From: Heloderma charlesbogerti
Taxonomy: Eukaryota > Chordata > Lepidosauria > Squamata > Helodermatidae
Assembly (NCBI GenBank): GCA_026122225.1
Contig: JANEZZ010000729.1
Coordinates: 1 to 64,000 of the forward strand
Direction: 5' to 3'
Length of the DNA stretch: 64,000 bases
The notes beneath the pieces were generated by a model, which worked only from the letters and a program-made list of their open reading frames with translations, was not told the origin of the DNA and did no database searches. Position numbers and translations under genes: made by a program. Shown one piece after another: positions 1-10,095 of this stretch (positions within the stretch are counted from its first letter, which is position 1; each line of letters begins with the position of its first letter).

Positions 1-205
1 TTCTCTGCATCCTGCATAATTTTGTATACCTCTATCATGTCTCCCCTCACCCTCCTTTTCTCCAAGCAAAACAATCCCAGCTGCTGTCACCTTCCCTCAT
101 AGGGGAGATGCTCCAGCCCCTGGGGCATTTCAGTTGCCCTTTTCTGCACCTTTTTTTAGCTCTACAAGACCTTTTTTTAGGTGCGGTAACCAGAAGTGAG
201 TGTTC
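1..205 (-). mobile_element. CR1 LINE fragment, cut by the window edge
   Basis: This stretch is nearly the same as 7340-7545 (both contain CTATCATGTCTCCCCTCACC and GGGCATTTCAGTTGCCCTTT). There the minus strand encodes the C-terminal part of a CR1 reverse-transcriptase ORF. Orientation is therefore minus. Only the ORF2 C-terminal zone is present, and it ends where a different repeat starts near 205. Confidence 0.75.
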
Positions 206-400
206 CTGCTCAGAGTCCCAGCTAGCTAGCTAGAGCAGCCAGGTGCCCTAATTTACAGATGAGAGTCCTCTACTTGAAGGTGTCCTTGAAGGGCTGCCCA
301 GTCCGAGTCTGGTTTAAAGATGAAGAACCCTAAGAAGGGACAGCTAGGAGGAGGCTTGAAGTTGCCCATCAGGAGTTAGCACCTTGACAGTTGACTGAGA
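205..400 (+). repeat. Unclassified interspersed repeat, partial
   Basis: The stretch contains GGGCTGCCCAGTCCGAGTCTG followed by TTTAAAGATGAAGAACC and GAAGTTGCCCATC. The same order recurs at 50600-50710. Related material occurs at 3215-3500 (plus) and, inverted, at 19915-20140 and 30165-30520. I do not recognise the family. Confidence 0.45.
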
Positions 401-407
401 ACTTTTC

Positions 408-2940
408 TTATTTATTTATTTATTTATTTATTTATTTCATTTCTATACCGCCCAATAGCCGAAGCTCTCTGGGCGGTTCACAAAAATTAAAACCAAACAA
501 CACACAATAGAACAATTTAAAATATACAGAACATTAAAACCACAATATAACAATACAACCACAATCAAACCTAGCAGCAGTGCAAGAGTTTAAAATACAG
601 ATTTAAAACAGCAAAGATAAAAATTTAGAAAGCTAAAATGCTAAAATGCCTGGGAAAATAAAAAGGTCTTCACCTGGCGCCGAAAGGAATACAATGTAGG
701 CGCCAGGCGAACCTCACTAGGGAGCTCATTCCAGAGCTGGGGTGCCACAGCAGAAAAAGCCCTTCTCCTAGTAGCCACCTGCCTCACTTCCTTTGGGAGG
801 GGCTCACGGAGAAGGGCCGCTGATGATGATCTTAAGGTCCGGGCAGGCACATATGGGAGGAGGCGATCCTTCAGGTAACCTGGCCCCAAGCCGTTAAGGG
901 CTTTGAATGTTAACACCAGCACTTTGAATCGGGCCCGGAAATGGACTGGCAGCCAGTGCAGCTGGAAAAGTACTGGCGTAATATGAGCTCGCAGGCCAGT
1001 CCCTGTTAACAATCTTGCTGCCCTATTTTGGACCAGCTGAAGTTTCCGGACTGTTTTCAAAGGCAGCCCCACATATAACGCATTGCAGTAATCCAGACGA
1101 GAAGTTATCAGAGCATGGATAACTGTAGCTAGGCTATCTCTGTCCAGATAAGGGCGTAGTTGGTATACCAGCCTAAGCTGATAAAAAGTGCTCCGTGCCA
1201 CTGAGTTCACCTGTGCCTCAAGTGACAGTTGTGGATCCAAGAGCACCCCCAAACTATGAACCTGATCCTTTAGGGGGAGTGCAACCCCCTCCAGAACAGG
1301 TTGAATATCACCTAGCCGGGCAGACGAACCACCCACTAACAGTACCTCCGTCTTGTCTGGATTGAGTTTCAGTTTATTAGCCCTCATCCAGTCCATTACC
1401 GTGCCCAGGCACTGATTCAAAACAGCCACTGCCTCACCTGGTTTTGATGAGAAACAGAGGTAGAGCTGGGTGTCATCTGCATATTGATGGCACCTCAGCC
1501 CACACCTCCGGATAACCTCCCCCAGCGGTTTCATGTAGATGTTAAACAGCATGGGGGATAAAATAGAGCCCTGTGGAACCCCATGGCACAATTGCCATGG
1601 CACAGAGCAGTAATCCCCCAGCACCACCTTCTGGAATCGGCCATCCAAGTAGGAGCGGAACCACTGTAGTGCAGTGCCTCCAACTCCCAACCCAGACAAC
1701 CTATCTAGAAGGATACCACGGTCGATGGTATCGAAAGCCGCTGAGAGGTCCAGGAGAATCAACAGGGTCGCACTCCCCCTGTCCCTCTCCCGGCAGAGGT
1801 CATCCCACAGGGCGACCAAGGCAGTTTCCATTCCAAAACCAGGCCTGAAGCCCGATTGAAATGGTTCTAGATAATCCGTTTCATTCAAGAGTGCCTGGAG
1901 CTGTCCTACAACCACCCGCTCAAGCACCTTGCCCAGGAAGGGGATGTTGGCCACTGGCCTATAATTGTTAACATCCTCTGGGTCCAGGTTAGGCTTTTTC
2001 AGGAGTGGTCTAATTACTGCCTCTTTTAAAGCGGCAGGCACCACTCCCTCTCTCAAGGAGGAATTTACAACCTCCTGGACCCAGCCAGACAACCCCTCCT
2101 TGTTTGATTTAATAAGCCATGAAGGGCAAGGGTCAAGCACACAAGTGGTCGATCGGACTTGGCCAAGCACCTTGTCCGCATCCTCAGGCCTCAGTAACTG
2201 AAACTCATCCAATAAAACTGGACCAGACGGTGCTCTGAACGCCTCTACCAATGGAACTGCATTAATGGTGGTGTCCAATTCATGACGAATCTGAGCGACT
2301 TTATCCTCAAAGTGCCACGCAAACTTGTCACAGCGTGCTACCGAGGGTTCCACCGTCTCTCTCCCTGGTCCAGAATGTAACAGGCTGTGAACCACTCGGA
2401 AAAGCTCCGCTGGACGACACTGAGAAGATGCAATGCTGGTGGAAAAGAACTGTCTCTTTGCCACCCTCACCGCCACAGAGTAGGCTTGATAGTGGGCTCT
2501 TACCTGTGTTCGGTCAGATTCAGCACGAGTTTTCCTCCACCTGCGTCCTGGCCGTCTCCCCTCTTGCTTCATTGCCCTCAGCTCAGGTGTATACCAAGGA
2601 GCTGGCCAGGCTGTGCTCAGAGGGAGAGGGCGCTTGGGCGCGATCGTGTCAACCGCCCGAGTCATCTCTGCATTCCACAGAGCGACCTGGGCTTCGACAG
2701 GAGCACCAGCAGGAAAATCCCCCAGAGCCCTCTGGAATCCATCGGAATCCATTAATCTCCGGGGGCGGACCATTTTAATAGGTCCCCCACCCTTGCAGAG
2801 GGGAAAGGCCGCCAGGAGTCTAAACCTCAGCAGGAAGTGATCTGACCATGACAAAGGGACTGATGTTAATTCCTCCACTTTCAGATCACCATCCTCCTGC
2901 CCAGTCAAGAAAACCAGATTCTACACGAGGCTGTTAATCC
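408..2940 (-). mobile_element. CR1/L2-clade non-LTR retrotransposon, 5'-truncated
   Basis: The element reads on the minus strand. Its 3' end is a TTTA (minus: TAAA) microsatellite at 408-436, preceded by the tail motif CCGCCCAATAGCCGAAGCTC on the plus strand. The same tail recurs at 27841-27880, 14957-15000 and 61030-61060. The reverse-transcriptase frame fills 641-2908. The 5' end falls inside the endonuclease domain near 2940, so this is a 5'-truncated insertion, usual for target-primed reverse transcription. A long open frame means a young copy. Clade assignment (L2 versus CR1) is from RT motif style only. Confidence 0.85.
641..2908 (-). CDS. Reverse transcriptase ORF (ORF2 remnant) of CR1/L2-clade LINE
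   Basis: The frame is open for 755 codons. At the N-terminus is the last part of an APE-type endonuclease (SDH at about residues 22-24). The RT core follows: a PLLKKP..NYRPVA block at about 301-320, the catalytic block with DLSAAFDT at 387-394, GVPQGS at about 443-448 and YADD at 476-479. The C-terminal LINE domain ends in KTFLFSQAF. An in-frame TAG lies about 13 nt upstream of the frame start (near 2921), within what should still be coding sequence (..SLV*NLVFL..). The endonuclease body is missing, so the protein could not support retrotransposition alone. It is a transposon remnant and not a host gene. Its lack of later stops or frameshifts points to recent insertion. Confidence 0.85.
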   Translation of the reverse strand: MTGQEDGDLKVEELTSVPLSWSDHFLLRFRLLAAFPLCKGGGPIKMVRPRRLMDSDGFQRALGDFPAGAPVEAQVALWNAEMTRAVDTIAPKRPLPLSTAWPAPWYTPELRAMKQEGRRPGRRWRKTRAESDRTQVRAHYQAYSVAVRVAKRQFFSTSIASSQCRPAELFRVVHSLLHSGPGRETVEPSVARCDKFAWHFEDKVAQIRHELDTTINAVPLVEAFRAPSGPVLLDEFQLLRPEDADKVLGQVRSTTCVLDPCPSWLIKSNKEGLSGWVQEVVNSSLREGVVPAALKEAVIRPLLKKPNLDPEDVNNYRPVANIPFLGKVLERVVVGQLQALLNETDYLEPFQSGFRPGFGMETALVALWDDLCRERDRGSATLLILLDLSAAFDTIDRGILLDRLSGLGVGGTALQWFRSYLDGRFQKVVLGDYCSVPWQLCHGVPQGSILSPMLFNIYMKPLGEVIRRCGLRCHQYADDTQLYLCFSSKPGEAVAVLNQCLGTVMDWMRANKLKLNPDKTEVLLVGGSSARLGDIQPVLEGVALPLKDQVHSLGVLLDPQLSLEAQVNSVARSTFYQLRLVYQLRPYLDRDSLATVIHALITSRLDYCNALYVGLPLKTVRKLQLVQNRAARLLTGTGLRAHITPVLFQLHWLPVHFRARFKVLVLTFKALNGLGPGYLKDRLLPYVPARTLRSSSAALLREPLPKEVRQVATRRRAFSAVAPQLWNELPSEVRLAPTLYSFRRQVKTFLFSQAF

Positions 2941-3200
2941 GCTCTATCTATTTTTGGTTTCATCGCAGAATTGGGATCTGAGCACTACCTGAGCAGCTTT
3001 TCTTTTCCTGCTATTCTGCTACATAACGTCTAGGTGGCACTGTGGTATAGCAGAATGGTGCAAATATACAAGAGGAAAGTGCAAGCTCATTTGCTTTCAC
3101 AATTAAGCACCACATTTTCCCTGTTCTAAAAAAGTTCACCAAAAGTGCTGGTGCAGAAGTGAAAATGGAGGGTCATGATGTCATCTAAAGAACCTGTAAA
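2941..3200. other. No gene seen
   Basis: No coding, RNA or clear repeat signal was recognised between the LINE 5' end and the repeat that begins near 3180. Confidence 0.4.
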
Positions 3201-3505
3201 TGACCATGAGTAAATAAATGCCTTGTGTAGAAACCCCCCGAGAGCAGGCACACAGTCACCTGGCCACGGTCTTCCCTATTATGGTGAGATGTATCGTATT
3301 TCTATTTATAGTTATTATTTCTAAATTTGCATGTATACATTTACACAAGCTTATGCAACTGTTATGCAAATTGGTGTCCTCTTTTGGCCTCTTTTTGGGT
3401 CAGGCATTTCCTGACCCATTTCCTCTTTTTTGGCAATATGTAACTGACCCTCCTGTCTTCATCCTGCAGATCAATATGCCTACACTTTTACAATAAGACA
3501 CATTT
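3180..3505 (+). repeat. Unclassified interspersed repeat
   Basis: Contains ATGCCTTGTGTAGAAAC, then CACACAGTCACCTGG, TTTCTATTTATAG and TTTTTTGGCAATATGTAA. Related sequence appears at 50700-50885 on plus, and inverted at 19915-20140 and 30165-30520. The segment TGCCTTGTGTAGAAA also matches the DNA on both sides of the palindromic element at 25828-26798, giving an empty-site comparison for that insertion. Confidence 0.5.
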
Positions 3506-3523
3506 TAAATGGTGGTCTGTAAT

Positions 3524-3735
3524 GCAGGGTTTTATTATTTATTATTCTATTTATAGCCCACCTTTTTCCACTTGCAAGAAATCCAAGGCAGCTTACATAG
3601 TCCTCCTCTCCATTTAACCCTCACAACTACCCTCTGAAGTAGATGATGCTGAGAGTCAGTGACTGGCCCAAAGTCACCTGGATTGCCAGAGTCCCAGTCT
3701 GACACACTCTAACCATTACACTTCACTGGCTCTTA
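3524..3735 (-). mobile_element. tRNA-derived SINE (GCCAGTGTGGTGTAGTGG family), minus copy
   Basis: On the minus strand the copy opens with AAGAGCCAGTGAAGTGTAAT, a decayed form of the head at 6574 and 59722. It ends with CACCTTTTTCC and TATTTATTATT on the plus strand. The central CCCAAAGTCACC and CTCACAACTACCCT segments match the same family in reverse. It is diverged and older than the other two copies. Confidence 0.6.
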
Positions 3736-3739
3736 ATAG

Positions 3740-4190
3740 GTTGACATCAATAAATGTATATATTCTGCTTTCCAGCTTGCTGGGTGCGATTCCTCTTTTG
3801 CATCATCTCACAGAAAAATTAAGTTTCCACAAACATGGATCCAGGGAGAGGGAAGAAAAATATGTAAACCTGTACTTGATATCCATGAAATCTTCTGTGG
3901 GCCTTTTTGGAAGCAGCGATGAAAGAAACGGTATTAGGAGCTCTTGCTTTCTCTGAAGTTATTTTGCATAGACACCTCAAAAATGTAGATCAGAGCCAGA
4001 TATTTCAGCATTTATCTGCCAGACCTGTGGGTACGTTTGCTTACATGTTTAATAACAGATATTTAACCAGCTCAGGAAGCTGCAAAGACAACCCCGATAG
4101 GTGTAAAATAATACATTAGCAAGTGAGATAAGACTCCTCCCTGGAAACCCAAGGGAACGCAAGCAGCAGTGCTGGTCTCCTGGCTCCACA
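3740..4190. other. No gene seen
   Basis: Only short ORFs without recognisable similarity; no repeat recognised. Confidence 0.35.
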
Positions 4191-4193
4191 GGG

Positions 4194-4290
4194 ATCATTC
4201 TATTTATTATTTATTTAGAATACTCGTGCCTTGCCCTTCTGCCAAAAGGAGCACAGGACAGCTCACAATATTAATACAACAATGCTTGGC
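4194..4290 (-). repeat. Possible LINE 3'-end fragment
   Basis: TATTTATTATTTATTTAGAA is followed by CTTGCCCTTCTGCC and AGCTCACAATATTAATACAAC. This resembles minus-strand 3' tails of the CR1/L2-clade copies, but is short and diverged. Confidence 0.3.
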
Positions 4291-4299
4291 AATGATGTT

Positions 4300-4980
4300 T
4301 CTCGTAGTGAGGATATCTAGGCAAAATCCAGGCAATGGGATGTGTTACTCTAAATTTCTGTATCTCTACGGCTGAGCCAACCATTTTCTGTGTCAGGGAG
4401 AAAAGCAACTGTGGGCTCAAGAATCACCAGGGTTGGAGAGAGGGTAGCAGTGTTTGGCATGCCTTAAATCACCCGTAAAGTAAAATGAAATCAGATCACA
4501 AGACATACGACTGCAAGCCAGTCTGTAGTGTTATGTGAAGTAATGGACCTCCCTTTAAGGTTAGCCATAATGGGAGACAATGGATGCTAGGAGGCTGTGG
4601 GCCAGTACAGGCCCAGGCTGGAACATGATTCACTCACCTCCCTGCCAAGCGGAGGTATTAAACCAATTTCCCTTGTTCTGGCAGGGTTGTTAAAATCTTC
4701 CTGGGGAGAGATGTCTTCAGTTCCAGTGCACTGATGCTGATTTGGGATGAGCATCACCTCCCTGGGTGCTTGTTTCAATGTCCCTATAAATGGCTAATAA
4801 ACCCCTATATCAGTACATAAGCAGATGATCCCAAGGACACCCAAGCCTCCAGCGCTCCATCCTCTGAAGAAATGCAAAGGAACTGGGCCAAAGTTGCCCA
4901 AACCTTGCTTAAGGGTGTCCAGCCTTCCGGAACAACTGCTCTTGCAGTCTTTTATAGCGGTGGAAATAAAAATACATCGG
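4300..4980. other. No gene seen
   Basis: Unique-looking DNA before the BovB copy. The reading frame that continues from here into BovB carries no family similarity before about 4985. Confidence 0.35.
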
Positions 4981-4984
4981 GTTC

Positions 4985-6143
4985 TAATTTTTGGAGAGGC
5001 AGAGGATCTAGAGATCAGATTGCCAACATTCGCTGGATCATGGAGAAAGCAAGAGAATTCCAGAAAAACGTCTATGTCTGCTTCATTGACTACGCTAAAG
5101 CCTTTGATTGTGTGGATCACAACAAACTGTGGCAAATTCCTAGAGATGGGAGTACCAGACCACCTTACCTGTCTCCTGAGAAACCTGTACAAGGGTCAAG
5201 AAGCAACAGTAAGAACCAGACATGGAACAACCGATTGGTTCAAAATTGGGAAAGGAGTACGACAAGGCTGCATATTGTCACCCTGCTTATTTAACTTATA
5301 TGCAGAGTACATCATGAGAAACACTGGGTTGGATGAATCACAGGTCGGAATTAAGATTGCCGGGAGAATTATCAACAACCTCCGATATGCAGACGATACC
5401 ACCCTAATGGCAGAAAGCGAAGAGGATCTAAAGAGCCTCTTGTTGAGGGTGAGAGTGGAGAGTGCAAAAGCTGGTTTGAAACTCAACATTAAAAAAATGA
5501 AGATCATGTCATCTGGCCCCATCACTTCCTGGCATATGGAAGGGGAAGAAATGGAAGCAGTGACAGATTTTATTTTCTTGGGCTCCAAGATCACCGCAGA
5601 TGGTGACTGTGGCCATGAAATTAAAAGATGCTGCTCCTTGGAAGGAAAGCTATGGCAAACCTAGACAGCATAGTAAGAAGCAGAGACATCACCTTGCCGA
5701 CAAAGGTTCGTATGATTAAAGCTATGGTTTTCCCAGCAGCAACGTATGGCTGTGAGAGATGGACTATACGGAAGGCCAAGTGCCGAAGAACTGATGCTTT
5801 CGAACTGTGGTGCTGGAGAAGACTCTTACGAGTCCCCTGGACTGCAAGGAGGTCACATCACTCCATCCTAAAGGAAATCAACCCTGAGTGCTCATTGGAA
5901 GGACAGATACTGAAACTGAAGCTCAAATATTTTGGCCACCTAATGCGAAGAGAAAACTCACTGGAAAAGACCCTGATGCTGGGAAAGATTGAAGGCAAAA
6001 GGAGAAGGGGACAGCAGAGGATGAGATGGCTAGACAGCATCACCGATGCAATGAATATGAACTTGAGCGCACTCTGGGAGAGAGCGGAGGACAGGAAGGC
6101 CTGGCGTGCTATGGTCCATGGGGTCACGAAGAGTCGGACATGA
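4985..6143 (+). pseudogene. BovB reverse transcriptase, 5'-truncated with two frameshifts
   Basis: The RT and C-terminal region is readable only by moving frame near 5140 (after NKLWQIP) and again near 5630 (after the HEIKR block). The YADD catalytic motif and the cysteine/tryptophan-rich C-terminal block (WCWRRLLRVPW) are kept. With the N-terminal endonuclease missing and two shifts, the copy is dead. Few other lesions are visible, so it is moderately young. Confidence 0.9.
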
Positions 6144-6165
6144 CTGAACAACAACAACAAGGCAT
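4985..6165 (+). mobile_element. BovB (RTE-clade) LINE, 5'-truncated
   Basis: The three plus frames together give the C-terminal half of the BovB protein in correct order. Frame one carries RGRGSRDQIANIRWI and FIDYAKAFDCVDHNKLW (about 4985-5140). A second frame follows with GVRQGCILSPCLFNLYAEY and the catalytic YADDTTLMAE block (about 5140-5630). The third has FELWCWRRLLRVPWTARRS and ends VHGVTKSRT* at 6143. The element ends in the family's ACAACAACAACAA tail at about 6150-6163. The 5' truncation lies in the RT domain. BovB is known from squamates and ruminants and is the classic case of horizontal LINE transfer. Confidence 0.95.
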
Positions 6166-6239
6166 ACATAAAATTGTATAAGTGAGCATCTCCGCACAGG
6201 CCCCCCAAATTTAACTCCTGTTTTTTATTGAAGCTTTCC

Positions 6240-6424
6240 ATTTATAGGAATGTAGGAATCTGCCCCTTAGTCCATCTAGCCCAGTATTGTCAACACAAAC
6301 AGATAGTGGCTCTCCAGGTTTTCAGGCAGGATTCTCTCCTAGTCCTACCTGGAGATGCCGGGGATCGAACCTGGGACCTTCTGTATGCCAAGATGTGCTT
6401 TGCTACTGAGCTGCAGCCCTTCCT
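6240..6424 (-). mobile_element. tRNA-Ala-derived SINE, minus copy
   Basis: On plus it reads GTCCATCTAGCCCAGTATTG, then GCTCTCCAGGTTTTCAGGCAG, ACCTGGAGATGCCGGGG and a decayed tRNA head (CTTTGCTACTGAGCTGCAGCCC). In reverse the head gives GGGCTGCAGCTCAGTAGCAAAG, an A box, then a B-box zone. Other copies: 12512, 29125, 41728, 49555 and 52600. Confidence 0.8.
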
Positions 6425-6573
6425 ATTGCTGGATAGCGGTAACTAAGAACATCAACAAAAACAGGCCCAGATCCTTCCTTTGCAGCCACATGAACCCATT
6501 TTTCCCAAAGACCTAGGTGAGGAGAAGGAGAAAAGCAAATCCTCTTGTTTATTTGCATGAAGTGAGAGAGAGA

Positions 6574-6815
6574 GAGCCAGTGTGGTGTAGTGGTGAGAGT
6601 GTTGGACTAGGAGCTGGGAGATCCGGGTTCTAGTCCCCACTCGGCCATGGAAGCTCACTGGGTGACTGTGGGCCAGTCACACACTCTCAGCCCAACCCAC
6701 CTCACAGGGTTGTTGTTGTGAGGATAAAATTGAGAGGAGGAGGATAATGTAAGCCGCCTTGAGTTCCTTGCAAGAGGAAAAAAGGCGGGTATAAATGCAG
6801 TAATAATAAATAAAT
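6574..6815 (+). mobile_element. tRNA-derived SINE (GCCAGTGTGGTGTAGTGG family)
   Basis: The head GAGCCAGTGTGGTGTAGTGG holds an A box and GGGTTCTAGTCCCCACTC a B box, as for RNA polymerase III internal promoters. The body (GGGTGACTGTGGGCCAGTCA, CTCACAGGGTTGTTGTTGTG) matches 59722-59965. The tail GCCGCCTTGAGTTCC..AAAAAGGCGGGTATAAAT ends in AATAAATAAATGA and resembles LINE 3' ends that such SINEs borrow. Confidence 0.85.
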
Positions 6816-6917
6816 GAAGTCAAATACCGTTCAGAATTTATCTTGCCCACCACTGCCCTCGCTTGAGAATTCCCACAACATTCTCTTGATGGAATATAGA
6901 AGAGAAAGAAATACCAG

Positions 6918-7560
6918 GATAAGAATATAAGATGAGCCCTGCTGGATCAGACCAAGGGTCCATCTAGTCCTGCATTCTGTTCACACAGTGGCTAACCAGC
7001 CGTCGACCAGGAACCCACAAGCAGGACATGAGCACAACAGCACCCTCCCACCCCTGTTCCCCAGCAACTGGTGTACAGAGGCTCTCTGGCTCTGGAGGTA
7101 GCACACCGCTATCAGAACTAGTAGCAATTGATAGCTTTTTCCTCCAGGAATTTATCTAACCCCCCTTTAAAGCCATCCACATTGGTGGCCAGCACTACAT
7201 CCTGTGGTAGTGAATTCCATAGCTGAGTCTGTGCTGTGTGAAGAAGTATTTCCTTTTATCTGTCCTGAATCTCCCGCCAATCAACTTCATAGGAAGACTC
7301 TGGGTTCTCGTATTTTGAGAGAGGGAGAAAAATGTCTCCCTCTCCACATTCTCCACACCGTGCATCATTTTGTACACCTCTATCATGTCTCCCCTCACCC
7401 TCCTTTTCTCCAAGCTAAACAATCCCAGCTGCTGTCACCTTCCCTCATAGAGGAGATGCTCCAGCCCCTGGGGCATTTCAGTTGCCCTTTTCTGCACCTT
7501 TTCCAGCTCAACGATATCTTTTTTTAGGTGTGGTGACCAGAACTGTACACAGTATTCCAC
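6918..7560 (-). mobile_element. CR1 LINE, 3' part
   Basis: The minus strand encodes typical CR1 ORF2 C-terminal blocks: [20 protein letters not shown] and [10 protein letters not shown] (7435-7656 frame), then FSLEKRRVRGDMIEVYK and RFRTDKRKYFFTQH (7195-7422 frame), so one frameshift lies between. The 3' untranslated part runs down to 6918 and includes, on plus, CCCTGCTGGATCAGACCAAG. It belongs to the same subfamily as 1-205, 40550-41727, 47405-47960, 50445-50600, 53400-53535 and 63790-64000. Confidence 0.9.
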
Positions 7561-8265
7561 GTGTGAGAGAGAAGCAGGGGAGAGAAGCAGAAGGAAAGAA
7601 GAATGGTGACTGGAATTGGAGAGGGGGAGCGGGAGGGAGAGAATTCCCCCAGCCAAGTAGCTCCTTTTAGTGGGGTAGCACTTCAGAGGGATTTAGGAGG
7701 GTGTGGAGGGTGTGTTGCACATACCTAAGTTAACGGAATGAGGTGAAGTGTGGCTGGGTTCATGTTCTTGCTTTTTGAAAACTGTTCTTCCTGGATTATG
7801 ACAGCACGTAGCCCTAACCCTCTTTTTTTGTATGAACTGCTGCCTGCGGCTGTATGGGAGAAATTAAAGTGGAGGGGGCGAAAGTTGTTTGTGGAGGAGG
7901 CTGATTAAATCCTTTGCTGCACTGAAGCTGCCGCACTTCTGCAGAGGCCAAAGGTTCCGGTTTGGGGCAGTACAATAAGGTGCCAGTATTTCGCAGGGAG
8001 CCCTTCTTGCCCTTCCCTCCCTCTTCAAAATGTCATTGCAAGTAAGCTCCCAGCAGTGGATATGAAAAAGTAGAAAAGCAGCAAGAGAGCTGGTGAGGAC
8101 CCTAATGAGCCGACTGTGGAAGGAAAAGTGGCAGTCTCCCCTCGTGTTCAAAAGCCTGGTGCCTTCGTGCTGCACTGCTAAGGGAGTGGTCCGGGTGCAC
8201 AGAATCTTTTGAGAGACCTGGACATACCTAGGACAGGACAGGAGCCTCCTGGTCTGAGAGCACAA
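7560..8265. other. No gene recognised; one 187-codon minus ORF
   Basis: A minus-strand frame of 187 codons covers 8427-7864. Its translation is serine-, leucine- and arginine-rich, has no domain I know, and partly overlaps the GC-rich patch at 8270-8400. No splice or promoter evidence ties it to a gene. A chance ORF is the simplest reading. Confidence 0.4.
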
Positions 8266-8267
8266 GC

Positions 8268-8405
8268 CTTCGGTGGCTCTGCGTGTGGCTGCCCCGCCGT
8301 GTGGCGCGCTCTCAGGAGACAGAACGCCCGCGCTCACTGCCCAGGCAGGTGACGGCCGTCTGAGGAGCAGGGGGCGGGGCCGGCGCTCACTCTCAGGTGT
8401 GTGTG
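8268..8405. promoter_or_regulatory. Small GC-rich patch with GC box
   Basis: This 140-bp patch is locally CpG-rich (GCCCCGCCGTGTGGCGCGCT) and holds a GC-box string GGGGGCGGGGCCGGCGC at about 8369-8386. Surrounding DNA is AT-richer. It could be a promoter fragment or a GC-rich transposon end. No adjoining exon was recognised. Confidence 0.25.
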
Positions 8406-8699
8406 CGTTGAGGGTGTGGACTGTCATGCAAAGGGCTTGTCGTCAGTGTGCAAATACACACAAGGAAGGGTACAAAGGTTGGTTCTGCAACCCTGCTGCC
8501 TGCCCCAAGGGCTCCCCAAGGCTTCCAGGGCGTAAAGCTCCTTTCTGCTTTATAGCGTTGGAGAAAGCCGCTCTAAGGTGTTTTATAACGCAGGCCATTT
8601 CATCCTCCAGGCTGCTTCCTTCTCACGCCTGCGTTCAATGGGCCAGAGCTCAAGGAGGTCAGTGAAGCATTGCAGTCTACAGGAATCAAATTTGCATGA

Positions 8700-8965
8700 G
8701 GTTCACAGCGCCGGCCATTCTGCTGCTGGGAGCATACACAAGATGGAACCCCCTCCCAATCTGTGTACAAATGCTGCCTTTCTTCAACACCGGCCTATGG
8801 GGCAGCCTCTTCCACCACACCTAACAGCAGAAGACTGGCTTAGGGGGCACAGGGCAGGCTGTATGACTCACAGCTCTCTCCTCCCACAGCTTGCTGCCAC
8901 CTCCCAGCATCTGCCACCTGCCTCACTCTGCCTAGGGAGGGCAGGCCCCGGAGGTTCACATGGGT
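8700..8965 (+). repeat. Interspersed repeat (family shared with 30640-30920 and 58550-58910)
   Basis: GGGGGCACAGGGCAGGCTGT, then TCTCTCCTCCCACAGCTTGC, CCACCTCCCAGCATCTGCC and CTCACTCTGCCTAGGG recur in the same order at 58670-58810 and inverted at 30680-30790. The family is unclassified, probably a DNA transposon remnant. Confidence 0.5.
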
Positions 8966-9327
8966 GATATGTGTTAGCCAAATGAGATGATGTTTAGACA
9001 CAGAATTGGCCCAATCACGTAGAAAGAAAGAAGAAGGGGGAGCCCGATTTGAATAGCCAAACGGCTGTGTGGGTAAGGAGTGCAGAGCCCCCACCATGAC
9101 TTACTTTCCACAGGATCTTCCCCTTTCTCTGTAGACAAGCTCCAATGGCTTAAGAAGTACTTGGGAAGCGGGGCCGGAGGAGGCAAGTGATAAGTGTGGG
9201 AAGGACTCGCTGTTCCTCCTCAGGGAACCCCATTGCTGTTAAAGTCAGGTGCCCACCCCTCTCTTTCATTGCGACGGGGTCTGTTCCTGCTGCTGCCACA
9301 TCTGCTTTGGCCTAGAGCTTGTTTGGA

Positions 9328-9650
9328 GCAGGCGTGGGGAACCTCAGGCCTGCAGGGATTCCTCAGACAGCCACGCACCCTTTTCCTGGCCACACCCCTC
9401 CCCCCTGACTGCCAGTCCTTTGGTGACTTCCCGGCATTTGCACATTTTTTCCTCCATTCTAGACGGCTGAAATGCCTCTTCTAGGGCTGAGTTACTGGGC
9501 AGTAAGAGCTTTAAGCGAAAATAGGCTGGTACTATTTTGGCCCTGCCCCTTTTGCCTTTAGCCCCACCCACCGCTGAAATGCGGCCCCTGAGAGCTTATC
9601 CAAAATTTGGCCTGCGAGCCGAAAGAAGTTCCACTTGCTTGGGTTGGGGG
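9328..9650 (+). mobile_element. hAT-type MITE, diverged copy
   Basis: Starts CAGGCGTGGGGAACCTCAGG and contains GCCCTGCCCCTTTTGCCTTTAG and the GGCGGTGGGTGGGGC region in reverse. It matches the complete element at 10910-11233 read in reverse, and also 28142-28500. The right inverted repeat has decayed. Confidence 0.6.
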
Positions 9651-10039
9651 GTGGTTGAACCAGATTTCCCTTTTAAACAGCTCCAACTGGATTCTTTTCC
9701 CTCCATCCCTGGTAATAAGGATACTTAGTACGTAAGTAGCTATTTAAAGTGTTCTGATCTCCCACATATATTATTGCATCATAGTTCTTGCAACAGGCCT
9801 GTAAGGTAGTGCATCCCTGACAGTGATAATAGGCAAACCAGGGATTTCCTCATTCACAGCTTAGTTTGGAAGGGTGCAGATAGGTGTTGTATTTTAAAAA
9901 GAGCTCACAGTGCATTTTTCACCTGTGGCATGAGCCGGCTTCCTCCTAAAACACTGCCTCAGACATCTGTTTTATCCCTACTCCCAAACTTCCATGCTTT
10001 GGGTAGGCTGTCTGCCTTTAATTGTGTGTGTGTATGTGA

Positions 10040-10095
10040 ACTGCCGAAACACCTTCAACTATTGGGCAATATAGAAATGTAATAAATAAAATATT
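10040..10095 (+). repeat. LINE 3'-tail fragment (CR1/L2 clade)
   Basis: ACCTTCAACTATTGGGCAAT followed by ATAGAAATGTAATAAATAAA is the 3'-terminal motif of the LINE family seen at 27841 and 14957. Only the tail is left. Confidence 0.55.

Noticed and set aside
4825..5664. Host gene encoding a 279-residue protein
   Set aside because: Only the part after about 4985 has similarity, and it is BovB reverse transcriptase with frameshifts.
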